64,000 nucleotides of DNA from Scatavimonas merdigallinarum. Its GTDB lineage: Bacteria; Bacillota; Clostridia; Oscillospirales; Acutalibacteraceae. The notes under the pieces were generated by a model that had not been told where the DNA came from, made no database searches, and saw nothing but the letters and a program-made list of their open reading frames with translations. The number at the start of each line of letters is the position of its first letter. Positions within the stretch are counted from its first letter, which is position 1. Below, in pieces: positions 45,702 through 54,625 of this stretch. A program made the position numbers and the translations under genes. The stretch lies in the NCBI GenBank assembly GCA_018713055.1, contig DVFW01000028.1, forward strand, positions 120,860 to 184,859, in the 5' to 3' direction.

Positions 45702-47090
45702 TTACTCTGCGGTTCTAAGCGCCTGTGCCGCTGCTTCCATAGCGGCAACGGCAACAGGGCCCGCAGTGGAATACCCGAATTCGCCGTCTTCCACCACAAC
45801 CGCAAAGGCCAGTGGCGCGTCCTCGTCGCGCGAAAAACCAACGATCCACGCGTCGTTTTTGCCGTCTTCATCGTCGGATACTTCAGCCGTGCCCGTTTTT
45901 GCGCATACCTCAAGAGAAGGGAACATGGAATCGCCATAGTTGGAGGTAACAGTATAGCGCATCATTTCATTGAGCGTCTGCGCGGCGTTTTCGCTTAACA
46001 GCGTTTGGCCCTTGGAGGCGCCGCCCGCCCGAACGGGGGAAAAATCCGCGGAGGAAACAAAGTACGGTTCTACGGCTCTTCCGTCTGTTGCAATTGCGCT
46101 CATTAAAATGGCCATCTGCATGGGGTTTGCAAGGTCTGTATACTGCCCAATGCCAGACCAGCCCAGTTCGTTTTCGCTGGCCTTGGAAACATCGTATTTG
46201 CCCTGGACGGTGGGGGCGTTGCCCACGTTAAAGCTGGCGTTTATGCCCATTTGCGTTGCCTGTTGTGTCATTTTGTCCTTGCCAAGCTCCACGGCGAGCT
46301 CTGCAAACACCACGTTGCAGGATTGTGCAAGGCCGTCCTGAAAGCCGATGGCACCATGGTTGGAAAGGCAGGAGATCTCTTCCCCGCCGAGCACAACGCC
46401 GCCGTTGCAGGTAAAGGTGCGTTCAAAAATGTCCGGAATATTTTCAATGGCCGCCGCAGCCGTGACAAGCTTGAAGATGGAGCCGGGCGTATAAGAGGAG
46501 GAAAGCGCGCGGTTTAAGTAAGCGCCGTTGTATTCTTCCTCGTTTTCTTCGGTGATTTCGGGCGGGTCCTGCGGGTCGTAGGTGGTGGAGCTTACGTTGC
46601 ATAAAACCTCGCCTGTTTTATAGTTGAGCACAACAATTGCGCCGCGCTTGCCGTTGAGCGCCTCGTAGGCCGCTTTGCACACGGCGCTGTCTATGGTGAG
46701 GGTAAGGTTGCCGCCACCGCGGAAGGTTTGCGGCATTTCAAGCCCCCAGATGTAATTGAAGCCCAAAAGCTCCGAACGGTACGTGCTTTGTGCCGCGGTG
46801 GAAATATTCAGGCTGTTGTCGCCTACAATGTGCAGCGTTGCAAGGCGCGTGGTGTAATCTTCGTGATAATAGCGCTGGCCGTCTATGCTTTGAGCCATAA
46901 TATTGCCGTTGCGGTCAAAAATCTTGCCGGCCTGTTCCAGACCCCCGCTGCCGGAAATATGGCCGTTGAAGTTTTGTTGGATCCAGTCGTTTGCATTTAC
47001 GCAGATACGAAAAGTAAAGAGCCCAAGCCCGCCGAAAAACGCAAGCGTTATAATAAAAATGAAGATGGAGCGCGTAAATGTTTTTTTCAT
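45702..47090 (-). CDS. Penicillin-binding protein (PbpA-like transpeptidase)
   Basis: 462 residues. One N-terminal membrane helix (about 8-30), a short pedestal domain, then a transpeptidase domain with S204xxK207 (PGSIFK), S257-C258-N259 and K398-T399-G400. Class B enzymes cross-link peptidoglycan together with a SEDS polymerase, and the FtsW/RodA fusion is the gene directly upstream. The size and short pedestal match the PbpA group of actinobacteria and Clostridia rather than FtsI. Start at ATG 47090 with AAAGGGG upstream. Confidence 0.92.
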   Translation of the reverse strand: MKKTFTRSIFIFIITLAFFGGLGLFTFRICVNANDWIQQNFNGHISGSGGLEQAGKIFDRNGNIMAQSIDGQRYYHEDYTTRLATLHIVGDNSLNISTAAQSTYRSELLGFNYIWGLEMPQTFRGGGNLTLTIDSAVCKAAYEALNGKRGAIVVLNYKTGEVLCNVSSTTYDPQDPPEITEENEEEYNGAYLNRALSSSYTPGSIFKLVTAAAAIENIPDIFERTFTCNGGVVLGGEEISCLSNHGAIGFQDGLAQSCNVVFAELAVELGKDKMTQQATQMGINASFNVGNAPTVQGKYDVSKASENELGWSGIGQYTDLANPMQMAILMSAIATDGRAVEPYFVSSADFSPVRAGGASKGQTLLSENAAQTLNEMMRYTVTSNYGDSMFPSLEVCAKTGTAEVSDDEDGKNDAWIVGFSRDEDAPLAFAVVVEDGEFGYSTAGPVAVAAMEAAAQALRTAE

Positions 47091-47195
47091 AAAGCCGCCC
47101 CTTTCTGTTGGATTGCACAGGCCCTGCGCGGGGCCTTTTTGGAAATGGGCCGGGTGTTTGGCGGCGTGCCTTGCCGGCCCTTTAGCGGTTGTTTT

Positions 47196-48896
47196 TTATT
47201 TTGCCCTGCGCTTTGCAACGGCGTAGGTACGCTCGTCCGCCGCTTTGATAAACGCAAGAAGCCCCCAGCAGGAGATCATACTGGAACCACCCAGGCTGAC
47301 AAACGGCAGCGTAACACCCGTGAGGGGCAGAATGTCTGTTGCGCCGAAGATATTCAGCGCAGATTGCAAAACAAGCAGCCCCGCCGCGCAGCAGGCGGAA
47401 ATGGAATAAAATGTGGAACGGCTGCGCGTGGTGATGGCGCGTGAATAGAAAAACAGCGCGCCAATTGCCGCCGCCACAGTTAAAGCCAGGATCAGGCCCG
47501 TTTCTTCGCACAAAAGGCCAAAGACCAGGTCGCTTTCAGAAGCGGCCACATATTTTAAGTAGCCGCTGCCAAGCCCCACGCCGAACAGGCCGCCGCTTGC
47601 GGCGTAGGTAAGCACCCTTGCCTGCTGGTAGCCAGTGGAGTTTGCATATTCCCACACGTTGCCCCAAGCCTGAAAACGGTCTGCAATATACGGCTTAAAG
47701 CGCAGTACAATCGCGCCGCCCAAAACAGCGGACACAATTGCCAGAATTACAGTTTTGAGGTCGCCGGAGCGCATGAAGGCGATCATCAGAAATGTACCGA
47801 AAAAGATTACCGCGGTGCCGAAATCGCTCATTAAAAACAGTGCGCCCACGCATATGGCGGAAAAAATAATAAACCCGATAAGGTTGCCCTTTCGTTGCAG
47901 GTAATCCAGCGAAGACGCGCCCACAAAGATAAAGGCGATCTTGACAAATTCGGACGGCTGCACCGAAACGCCGCCAATGATGATCCAGTTTGCGGCGCCG
48001 CCGCGTATGGTGCCGAAGATAATGTTGATTCCCAAAAGCCCCACCGCCGCAATCATAATGGCAAGCCGCCATTTATTGACGCGGTCCGGGTTTTCTATAA
48101 ATTTGATCAAAACGCAGAACACCACCATGCCGATTGCCGCGGCGATGATCTGCACATAGGTTTGCCGGATGCCCTGGCGTACCGAAAGCATAACGCCCAC
48201 ACCCGTTAAAAAAATGGCGAGGCTTTCCAGCTCAAAGCCCGCGCGCCTGAGCACCCTGGTGGAAATGAGGTAAAACACCCACGCCACCGCCATATATACG
48301 GCGTAAACAACAAGGGGCATAAAATCTGTGGCTTCTATGCTGATGCAGGCGCTGACCGCCAGAAACAGCAGGAAGACAGAAATTAAAAACAGCAGTGAAA
48401 ACGGCGTAATGCTTGCCTTGCCGCCCGGCTTTTTAAAAAACCAGGAACGGCTGATGTCGGTATAATCCTCGGCACGCCTGACGGTCAGGGTGGTTTTGCC
48501 GACGGTAATTTCGTCGTTGATATACACAGGCGTGCGCCCCTGTGTTCGCTGCCCGTTGACGTACGTGCCGTATTTGGAGCCGGTATCGCTTACAAACCAG
48601 CCCGCCTGCCGACGCAGCAGCACACAATGGTCGCGCGAAACGGCCATGTCTTCCAGCGTGACGTCGCAGCTGCGCCCGCGGCCAATGGAGTTTTCCCACG
48701 AAAGCACGGGCAGACAGTCGTCTGTCTGCTTGTTGACCAGCATAATCAGCGGCTTTTCGTCCCGCCTTTGCCGGCGCATGGACGAATAGCACTGAAACAC
48801 CACGACCACCCCCATAATGGGGATCAGGACCCGCAGTACAACAATTGCAAGGTCGGTGATAACCTGAAAGTTCAGGGATTCCAAAAACGCGTCCAA
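47196..48896 (-). CDS. FHA domain fused to a SEDS (FtsW/RodA/SpoVE) polymerase
   Basis: 566 residues from TTG 48896, chosen because AAAGGAGG lies eleven bases upstream and because the promoter -35 falls at the longer frame's start. A membrane helix (about 12-35) precedes an FHA domain with GRGRSCDV (72-79), SRDH (87-90) and NGQ (114-116). Around ten membrane segments of the SEDS family follow, with WIIIGGVSVQPSEFVKIAF and LPLTGVTLPFVSLGGSSM. SEDS proteins polymerise glycan strands; FHA domains bind phosphothreonine, so a Ser/Thr kinase probably controls it. Its transpeptidase partner is next in the operon. Confidence 0.92.
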   Translation of the reverse strand: MDAFLESLNFQVITDLAIVVLRVLIPIMGVVVVFQCYSSMRRQRRDEKPLIMLVNKQTDDCLPVLSWENSIGRGRSCDVTLEDMAVSRDHCVLLRRQAGWFVSDTGSKYGTYVNGQRTQGRTPVYINDEITVGKTTLTVRRAEDYTDISRSWFFKKPGGKASITPFSLLFLISVFLLFLAVSACISIEATDFMPLVVYAVYMAVAWVFYLISTRVLRRAGFELESLAIFLTGVGVMLSVRQGIRQTYVQIIAAAIGMVVFCVLIKFIENPDRVNKWRLAIMIAAVGLLGINIIFGTIRGGAANWIIIGGVSVQPSEFVKIAFIFVGASSLDYLQRKGNLIGFIIFSAICVGALFLMSDFGTAVIFFGTFLMIAFMRSGDLKTVILAIVSAVLGGAIVLRFKPYIADRFQAWGNVWEYANSTGYQQARVLTYAASGGLFGVGLGSGYLKYVAASESDLVFGLLCEETGLILALTVAAAIGALFFYSRAITTRSRSTFYSISACCAAGLLVLQSALNIFGATDILPLTGVTLPFVSLGGSSMISCWGLLAFIKAADERTYAVAKRRAK

Positions 48897-48948
48897 GGGC
48901 CTGCGCACCTCCTTTGCCCACGAAAAAATAGAGAGTTCTGATAAATTG

Positions 48949-48977
48949 ATGATATAGTTTTGCGGTGCAAATGTCAA
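48949..48977 (-). promoter_or_regulatory. Promoter of the FHA-SEDS/pbp operon
   Basis: TTGACA (48977-48972) and TATCAT (48954-48949) on the minus strand, 17 bases apart. Confidence 0.7.
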
Positions 48978-49003
48978 GTGACAGTACCGTCATATTTGTA
49001 TGC

Positions 49004-49052
49004 AAAGGCGCGCCCGTAAAGCCTTCTGGGGGCTTACGGGCGCGCCTTTTTT
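49004..49052. terminator. Long hairpin after bioY
   Basis: A near-perfect ~19-bp stem (AAAGGCGCGCCCGTAA with its complement at 49034-49049) lies 35 bases past the bioY stop. The T-run is better on the plus strand (six T) than on the minus strand, where only TTT follows. Confidence 0.7.
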
Positions 49053-49086
49053 GGGTTTGTATTGCGCTGGTATGTACGGCGTGCGT

Positions 49087-49635
49087 TTACAGGCGGGCGC
49101 TGCATATGCGCCTGAGCCGCGCGGTTAAAAAGGCGGCAAGCGCAATTTTACAAAGATCGCCAGGGATAAACGGGACCACGCACACCATAAGCGCCGGGAT
49201 AAAACCGGCGTGGGCGCTCAGGCAGTACCAGGCCGTGCCAAAGGCATAGCACACGATAAGGCTTATAAGCATGCCCAGCGCACACGGCCAGAAACGGCGC
49301 TGAAAGCGCACTGCAAACAGCCCTGTGATAAGCGCTGCAAAGGCATAGCCAATGATGTAGCCGCCCGTGGGGCCCAAAAGCACGCCCGGGCCGCCCTGAA
49401 AGCCCGCGAAAAAGGGCAGGCCGGCAAGGCCGGCCAAAAGGTAGACCAGCTGGCTTACGACCGCCTTTACAGGCCCCAGACACCCACCGGCGGCAAAAAC
49501 GGCCAAAAGCGCAAGGTTGATGGGCACCGGCCCAATGGGGATGGAAATTTGCGAACACACGACGGTGAGCGCCGTAAACAGCGCGGCGACAACCATGCCG
49601 TAGACGTTCGCACGGATTTTCTGGCTTTGCTCCAT
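49087..49635 (-). CDS. bioY: Biotin transporter substrate-binding component BioY
   Basis: 182 residues from ATG 49635 with AGGAGG eight bases upstream. Six hydrophobic segments and the family motifs PIGPVPINLALLAVF, GLPFFAGFQGGPGVLLGPTGGYIIGY (in parts) identify BioY. It is the S component of an ECF transporter; no energising EcfA/EcfT genes are nearby, so it either shares a common module or acts alone. No BirA operator was seen. Confidence 0.93.
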   Translation of the reverse strand: MEQSQKIRANVYGMVVAALFTALTVVCSQISIPIGPVPINLALLAVFAAGGCLGPVKAVVSQLVYLLAGLAGLPFFAGFQGGPGVLLGPTGGYIIGYAFAALITGLFAVRFQRRFWPCALGMLISLIVCYAFGTAWYCLSAHAGFIPALMVCVVPFIPGDLCKIALAAFLTARLRRICSARL

Positions 49636-49677
49636 GGTATATTCCTCCTGTATCAGCATTTTTTGACTGCTGCAAAG

Positions 49678-49706
49678 AGTATACGGTAAAGCGCCTTAAT
49701 TGTCAA
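49678..49706 (-). promoter_or_regulatory. Promoter of bioY
   Basis: TTGACA (49706-49701) and TATACT (49683-49678) on the minus strand with a 17-base spacer. The -35 overlaps the stop codon region of the upstream XRE gene. Confidence 0.75.
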
Positions 49707-49996
49707 CCGTTTTTATTTTTTGGGTTTACAATACGCACTTCCATCCAAAGGTCGGAGGGTTGCCGGTTGTTTGTGTGGCCCAGCAGGTAGTCTGTGCTTG
49801 TGTGGTACAGCTGTGCAAGTGCCACAAGCTCGCATATTTCGGGTTCGCCAATCCCGCGTTTGTAGCGGGAGTAGGTACTGCGGTCAACGTCTAAGTAGTC
49901 TGCGACCTCTTGGTAGGTGAGCTGGTACTCCAGGCGCAGCTTTTTTAAGCGCTGCGCCAGTCTTGCAAGAAAAAATTTCCATTCTATTTCCGTCAT
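49703..49996 (-). CDS. XRE-family transcriptional regulator
   Basis: 97 residues. A Cro/C1 helix-turn-helix occupies about 10-70 (LKKLRLEYQLTYQEVADYLDVDRSTYSRYKRG), followed by a short tail of no known type. Start at ATG 49996 with a GGGGG stretch upstream. It is upstream of bioY but bioY has its own promoter, so a shared role is not implied. Confidence 0.85.
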   Translation of the reverse strand: MTEIEWKFFLARLAQRLKKLRLEYQLTYQEVADYLDVDRSTYSRYKRGIGEPEICELVALAQLYHTSTDYLLGHTNNRQPSDLWMEVRIVNPKNKNG

Positions 49997-50142
49997 GACT
50001 GCGGCCCCCTTTTTTCTGATTTTTTGTTTGGGGGCGCTGGCTGCCCTGGTATTTTGTCTTTGGCCTTGTTAGTCCTCCCTGTTTTTATTGGATGCAATCG
50101 GTTTTTCGTAATAGCATATAAATTGTGAGGTATAATCATTTT

Positions 50143-50499
50143 TTACATTTTCTGTGCATTATTTAAGCGATAGATTAAAAGTATAAGTGCCTCTAAATCT
50201 TTATCATTTAATGCTTTTGTGCCATCTATTGCTTTTTGCACATTGATAGGGTTCTTAATATCTTCATCAAAAAAATCTTTTGGAGCAATATCAAAATAAT
50301 CGCACATATATATAAATTCCGACATGGAAGGAAGCCCCCTTCCTAATGAAATATTTTGTATGTAGCTTTTGTTATGTCCAAGATCTAAGCTGAGTTTATA
50401 TTCTGACAGTCCTTTATCAAGTCGGAGTTGTGTGATTTTTTCTCTAATAAAATTTGCTATTGGACTGGCTCCGATATTCCTTTTCGTGTTGCGATCCAT
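50143..50499 (-). CDS. XRE-family transcriptional regulator
   Basis: 118 residues. HTH about residues 18-78 (IREKITQLRLDKGLSEYKLSLDLGHNKSYIQ), with DYFDIAPKDFFDE following, as in phage-type repressors, and a C-terminal LNDKDLEALILLIYRL helix. GGAG lies nine bases before ATG 50499. The gene and its surroundings are clearly more AT-rich than the housekeeping genes, suggesting acquisition. Confidence 0.85.
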   Translation of the reverse strand: MDRNTKRNIGASPIANFIREKITQLRLDKGLSEYKLSLDLGHNKSYIQNISLGRGLPSMSEFIYMCDYFDIAPKDFFDEDIKNPINVQKAIDGTKALNDKDLEALILLIYRLNNAQKM

Positions 50500-50794
50500 G
50501 CTATGATCTCCATTTTATTTACTTTTCTAGCATTTTATACGATTCTATATTATTTATAGACGTAATGTGACAGAATAAATAGTTGTATTTTTCTGTTTTT
50601 TCCGTTCTCTTTTCGACTACAGTTATATTTAATGTCCCCAGTAAAAAGTAGCGTTTATTTGTTATATACATTTGTTCTAAAAAGCTTATTAGAAGAAAGC
50701 TATATAAACGTAGAAAACCGGTGGATAAAATAAAAGCCTGCATAGAGCAAAATAAGAAGTAAGCCGTAAATTTGCAGAAAAAACAAAAAATCCC
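50500..50794. other. AT-rich gap with no supported gene
   Basis: A 74-codon minus-strand frame (50519-50743) exists but has no ribosome binding site, poor composition and no family motif. No tRNA or hairpin of note was seen. Confidence 0.5.
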
Positions 50795-50888
50795 GTCTAT
50801 ACTAAACTAAAAGTTTAAAATAGCCAAAAAATGCGTTGACAATGGCCGTAAATCCCGGTTATAATAAAATTACAAGTTTGGTTTAGAC
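50795..50888 (+). promoter_or_regulatory. Promoter of the AAA ATPase flanked by an inverted repeat
   Basis: TTGACA (50836-50841) and TATAAT (50860-50865), 18 bases apart. GTCTATACTAAACT (50795-50808) and its near-complement AGTTTGGTTTAGAC (50875-50888; 12 of 14 match) bracket the promoter. The left arm also contains the small palindrome AAACT-AAA-AGTTT. This looks like a paired operator for a repressor, one of the adjacent XRE proteins being a candidate. Confidence 0.65.
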
Positions 50889-50935
50889 GTTTTTTGTTAA
50901 ACAGCCGCCCTGTAAGGAAAAGGAGAAAGACATTT

Positions 50936-52189
50936 ATGTATATAAAACGCGCAATAGAAGAAACCATTGCAAAGGTAGCCGGCATGTTTCCGGTGCTGTT
51001 TGTTACCGGCCCCCGGCAGGTGGGAAAGACAACGCTTTTAAAACAAATGGCGGAAGCGGGGCGCAAATATGTTACGCTGGACGACCCCGACGTGCGCTAC
51101 CTTGCAAAGCACGACCCGGCGTTGTTTATGCAGCGGTACACGCCGCCGGTGTTTATTGATGAAATCCAGTATGCAACGGAGCTTTTGCCTTATATTAAAA
51201 TGAGCGTAGACGAAAGCGGCCGCAGGGGCGATTTTTGGATTACCGGTTCACAGGTGTTTCGGCTTATGAAGAACGTGAGCGAAAGCCTTGCCGGGCGGGT
51301 GGGGATTGTACATCTTCTTGGGCTTTCGAACGCCGAACTGTACGGCTATGCAAGCGAGCCCTTTACAACAAACCCGCAGCGGCTTTTGAAACGGCTGGAT
51401 ATTGCCAAAGCGCAAAGCCTCAACGAGATTTACGCAAGAATTTTTAAAGGCTCCATGCCGGCGCTGTATGCAAACGAAGCGATGGATTGGGAAACGTATT
51501 ACCGCTCTTATGTAGATACCTATTTACAGCGCGATATTCGCGATTTGGCGCAGGTGGCCGATGAAATGGAATTTTACCATTTTATGACGGTTGTTGCGGC
51601 ACACACTGCAAAGCCTGTCATTTATGAAGAACTGGCCGGTGCAGCCGGAATTTCTGCGCCAACGGCAAAGAAATGGCTGTCTGTTCTGGTTTCGTCTCAC
51701 GTGGCCGCACTGGTGCAGCCGTATTATAATAATGTGCTCAAGCGCGTGGTAAAAAGGCCGCTGCTGCATTTTCTGGATACCGGTCTTGCCGCTTACCTGC
51801 TTAAATGGGGCAATCCGCAGACGCTTGAAAAAGGGGCGATGTCCGGCGCTTTTTTTGAAAGCTTTGTATTTTCTGAAATTTATAAGAGCTATTTAAATGC
51901 AGGAAAGGAGCCCCCTGTTTTCTATTATCGGGACAAAGACCAGAAAGAAATTGATTTGCTGTTATATCAAAACGGAACGCTCTGCCCCATTGAAGTGAAA
52001 AAGGCGGCTTCCCCCGGAAAAGCAGCGGTTAAAAGCTTTCATGTGCTGGATGCGGTAAAGGAGCCGGAAAAATTTGGCGCAATTCATGCGCTGAAAACAG
52101 ACGTTGGAGAAGGAAGCGTTGTCTGTATGGCAAAAGACCTTCTGCCCATTGATTCCAAAAACTGGTATGTTCCGGCATGGCTGATTTAA
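50936..52189 (+). CDS. AAA_14/DUF4143 ATPase
   Basis: 417 residues from ATG 50936. Walker A GPRQVGKTTLL, Walker B FIDEIQYA and sensor WITGSQ are in the N-terminal AAA_14 half. The C-terminal DUF4143 half has FLDTGLAAYLLKW, SGAFFESFVFSEIYKS and a PD-(D/E)xK-like nuclease pattern FYYRDKDQKEIDLLL ... CPIEVKK. Members are common in accessory DNA; their function is poorly known, with nuclease or defence-like roles suggested by the fold. Strongly promoted and apparently monocistronic. Confidence 0.9.
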   Translation: MYIKRAIEETIAKVAGMFPVLFVTGPRQVGKTTLLKQMAEAGRKYVTLDDPDVRYLAKHDPALFMQRYTPPVFIDEIQYATELLPYIKMSVDESGRRGDFWITGSQVFRLMKNVSESLAGRVGIVHLLGLSNAELYGYASEPFTTNPQRLLKRLDIAKAQSLNEIYARIFKGSMPALYANEAMDWETYYRSYVDTYLQRDIRDLAQVADEMEFYHFMTVVAAHTAKPVIYEELAGAAGISAPTAKKWLSVLVSSHVAALVQPYYNNVLKRVVKRPLLHFLDTGLAAYLLKWGNPQTLEKGAMSGAFFESFVFSEIYKSYLNAGKEPPVFYYRDKDQKEIDLLLYQNGTLCPIEVKKAASPGKAAVKSFHVLDAVKEPEKFGAIHALKTDVGEGSVVCMAKDLLPIDSKNWYVPAWLI

Positions 52190-52210
52190 TAAAAAATAAC
52201 CCACAGGCGT

Positions 52211-52239
52211 TTGACATCCCCCCAAAAACCCTTTACAAT
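52211..52239 (+). promoter_or_regulatory. Promoter of the TIGR04076-like gene
   Basis: TTGACA (52211-52216) and TACAAT (52234-52239), 17 bases apart, then AAAGGAGG before the ATG. Confidence 0.75.
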
Positions 52240-52284
52240 TTTTATGGAACCATGCATAAAAAATTTTAAAGGAGGCGCGCTGTT

Positions 52285-52629
52285 ATGAACAAGGTGAAAA
52301 TTACCGTGTTAAAAACCACGCTGGACAGGGAGCTTGCGCAGGAGTACGGCGTAAAGGGGCTGGGCGCATGCCCCATGCTGCGGGAAGGGCAGGTATTTTA
52401 CGCCGACTATGCAAAGCCGGAGGGCCTGTGCGACGAGGCCTGGAAGGCCATATACCAGTATGTGTTTGCGCTGGCGCACGGCGCAGGGGAGGGGCTGTTT
52501 TATTATGGCGACTGGATCAGAAAGCCTGGCGTGGCCATATGCAGCTGCAACGACGGGCTGCGCCCGGTGATCTTTAAGCTGGAGGCCACACAGGAGGAAG
52601 CTGTAATAGATTACACGCCTGTGCGGTAA
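52285..52629 (+). CDS. Small TIGR04076-family protein
   Basis: 114 residues from ATG 52285 with AAAGGAGGCGC upstream. The pattern K-I-T-V-L-K-T ... GACPMLREGQVFYAD ... EGLCDEAWKAIYQYVFALAHG ... SCNDGLRPVIFKLEA matches this small family of unknown function. Three conserved cysteines (in ACP, LCDEA and CSCND) suggest a metal site or redox role. Monocistronic, between a promoter and a terminator shared with glmS. Confidence 0.8.
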   Translation: MNKVKITVLKTTLDRELAQEYGVKGLGACPMLREGQVFYADYAKPEGLCDEAWKAIYQYVFALAHGAGEGLFYYGDWIRKPGVAICSCNDGLRPVIFKLEATQEEAVIDYTPVR

Positions 52630-52647
52630 AAGCAAAAACATACATAA

Positions 52648-52693
52648 CGGAAAAAAGGCCCTTCAGGCAGCACAAGCCGCCCGAAGGGCCTTT
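52648..52693. terminator. Terminator shared by the TIGR04076 gene and glmS
   Basis: AAAGGCCCTTC/GAAGGGCCTTT (52654-52693) with an internal GGC/GCC extension. On the minus strand it is followed by TTT continuing the U-tract, and on the plus by TTTGTC. Confidence 0.8.
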
Positions 52694-52740
52694 GTCTTTC
52701 GTTTTGTTTCAAAATGCGTTGTATGTATGGGGCTATTTGG

Positions 52741-54564
52741 TTATTCCACGGTAACGGACTTTGCAAGGTTGCGGGGCTTGTCGACGTCGTTGCCGCGCAG
52801 CACGGCGGTATAATATGCAATCAGCTGCAGCGGCACGGCGGCGGTCATGGGGGCTAAAAGCTCGCCTGTTTTGGGGATATTGATGCGGTAATCAAAGGCT
52901 TCTTCGTCTACAGAGAAATCTTCACGGCAGACAAGGATAACCTTGGCGCCCCTTGCCTTGACCTCTTTAATATTGCTTACGGTTTTTTCCAGAAGCGCGC
53001 TTTGGGTGGCCACGGCAATTACCGGCATATCCTGCGTGATCAGGGAGATGGTGCCATGCTTGAGCTCCCCGGCGGCGTAGGCTTCAGAATGTATATAGGA
53101 AATTTCTTTGAGTTTTAAGGAGCCTTCCATGCTCAGCGCGTAATCAAGCCCCCTGCCTATGTACAAAAGGCTGTCGGCCGTAATCAGCTGATTGGAAACA
53201 AACTGGATCAACGGTTTGTCGTTTTGCAGCAGCGTTTCAATCAGCGCGGGCGTTTGCAACAGCTGGGCGGTTAAATCCGCGCATTCCTGCCGGGTAACGG
53301 TGCCCTTTGCAAGCGCCAGCTCAAACGCAAACAGGTACATGACGGAAAGCTGCACAATATACGCTTTCGTAGAAGCCACGGCAATTTCCGGCCCGGCGTG
53401 GGTGTAAATGAGCATGTCTGCCTCCCGCGCGATGGAACTGCCCTTGGCGTTGACGATTGCAAGCGTCTGCGCGCCAAGTTGCTTTGCAAGGCGCATGGCG
53501 GCCAGGCTGTCGGCCGTTTCGCCCGACTGGGAAATAATAATCACCAGATCACCCGGCCCGACAAGCGGCTGCCTGTAGCGAAATTCGGAGGCAATGTCTA
53601 CTGTAACGGGTACGCGCGCGAGCTTTTCGATCACATATTTACCAACCATGCCGGCGTGCATGGCCGTACCGCAGGCGACCACAAAAATCTGGCGGAAGGA
53701 CTGGATTTTGTCAAGCGTAATGCCGCATTCTTCCAGGCAGGGCAGGCCCTGCTCGACCCGTGGGGTCACGGTTGTTTTAATCGCCGTGGGCTGTTCGTGG
53801 ATTTCTTTGATCATAAAGTGCTCGTAGCCGCATTTTTCGGCAGCGTCCATGTCCCAGTCGGCAGTTTTGAGCTCTTTTTCGACCTCTTGCCCGTGCAGGT
53901 CGTATATTTTTACATTCTGGTGCGTCAGCACGGCAATTTCGTCGTGCTCCAGCAGGTAATAGTCTTTGGTATATTTTAAAATGGCCGGAACGTCGGAGGC
54001 GATAAAGCTTTCATCCCTGCCCACGCCCACGATCAGCGGGCTTTCACGGCGAACGGCGTACACAACGTCTGGAAAATCCTGAAACACCATGCCCAGCGCA
54101 AACGAGCCTTCCAGTTCATGCACCGCGCGGATGATCGTGCGCAGGGGGTCGCCGTCGTAATAATAGCCGAGCAGGCGCGCCACAACCTCGGTGTCTGTAT
54201 CGCTTAAAAACTGCTGCCCCTTTTGCAGCAGAAACTCCTTAAGTTCCTTATAATTTTCGATAATGCCGTTATGCACGATGGAAACCTTTTCACCGCTGTG
54301 GGGGTGCGAATTGCGGTCGGACGGTTCGCCGTGTGTGGCCCAACGTGTGTGCCCAATGCCGGCGTGGCCCTGCGGCTTGCCCAGCGTTTGCATTTTTTCC
54401 TCCAGATCTTTAAGCCTTCCTTTGGATTTTGCCACCTTGATTTCGCCGTTTTCAAACACGGCGATCCCGGCGGAGTCGTACCCTCTGTATTCCAGTTTGG
54501 ATAAAGCGCTGACCAGTACGTCGCTGCAGTCCCTGTAGCCCACGTAGCCTACAATACCACACAT
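52741..54564 (-). CDS. glmS: Glutamine-fructose-6-phosphate aminotransferase
   Basis: 607 residues. Starts MCGIVGYVG, with the N-terminal nucleophile Cys2 of the glutaminase domain; GHTRWATHG and NGIIENY are present. Two SIS domains follow with SQSGETADSLAA and the C-terminal KSVTVE. Produces glucosamine-6-phosphate for UDP-GlcNAc. Only 61 bases separate it from the upstream capD-like gene, too few for a glmS ribozyme, and none of its conserved core was seen, so control must come from the shared promoter. Confidence 0.97.
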   Translation of the reverse strand: MCGIVGYVGYRDCSDVLVSALSKLEYRGYDSAGIAVFENGEIKVAKSKGRLKDLEEKMQTLGKPQGHAGIGHTRWATHGEPSDRNSHPHSGEKVSIVHNGIIENYKELKEFLLQKGQQFLSDTDTEVVARLLGYYYDGDPLRTIIRAVHELEGSFALGMVFQDFPDVVYAVRRESPLIVGVGRDESFIASDVPAILKYTKDYYLLEHDEIAVLTHQNVKIYDLHGQEVEKELKTADWDMDAAEKCGYEHFMIKEIHEQPTAIKTTVTPRVEQGLPCLEECGITLDKIQSFRQIFVVACGTAMHAGMVGKYVIEKLARVPVTVDIASEFRYRQPLVGPGDLVIIISQSGETADSLAAMRLAKQLGAQTLAIVNAKGSSIAREADMLIYTHAGPEIAVASTKAYIVQLSVMYLFAFELALAKGTVTRQECADLTAQLLQTPALIETLLQNDKPLIQFVSNQLITADSLLYIGRGLDYALSMEGSLKLKEISYIHSEAYAAGELKHGTISLITQDMPVIAVATQSALLEKTVSNIKEVKARGAKVILVCREDFSVDEEAFDYRINIPKTGELLAPMTAAVPLQLIAYYTAVLRGNDVDKPRNLAKSVTVE

Positions 54565-54625
54565 ACCTTGTCTACCTCCGTTTTAAAATTTTGCACCGCT
54601 TGATTGTATGCGTGCGGCGTTTGGG

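Noticed and set aside
47118..47135. Hairpin AGGCCCTGCGCGGGGCCT between the pbp and SEDS genes as a terminator
   Set aside because: Its T-run is on the plus strand only, whereas both genes run on the minus strand; it may only limit antisense transcription.
49640..49702. BirA operator at bioY
   Set aside because: No TTAAC...GTTAA-like dyad found; only an ordinary promoter.
50519..50743. 74-codon minus-strand frame in the AT-rich gap
   Set aside because: No ribosome binding site, no family motif; expected by chance in such composition.
54565..54625. glmS ribozyme
   Set aside because: The gap is too short and no ribozyme core was seen.
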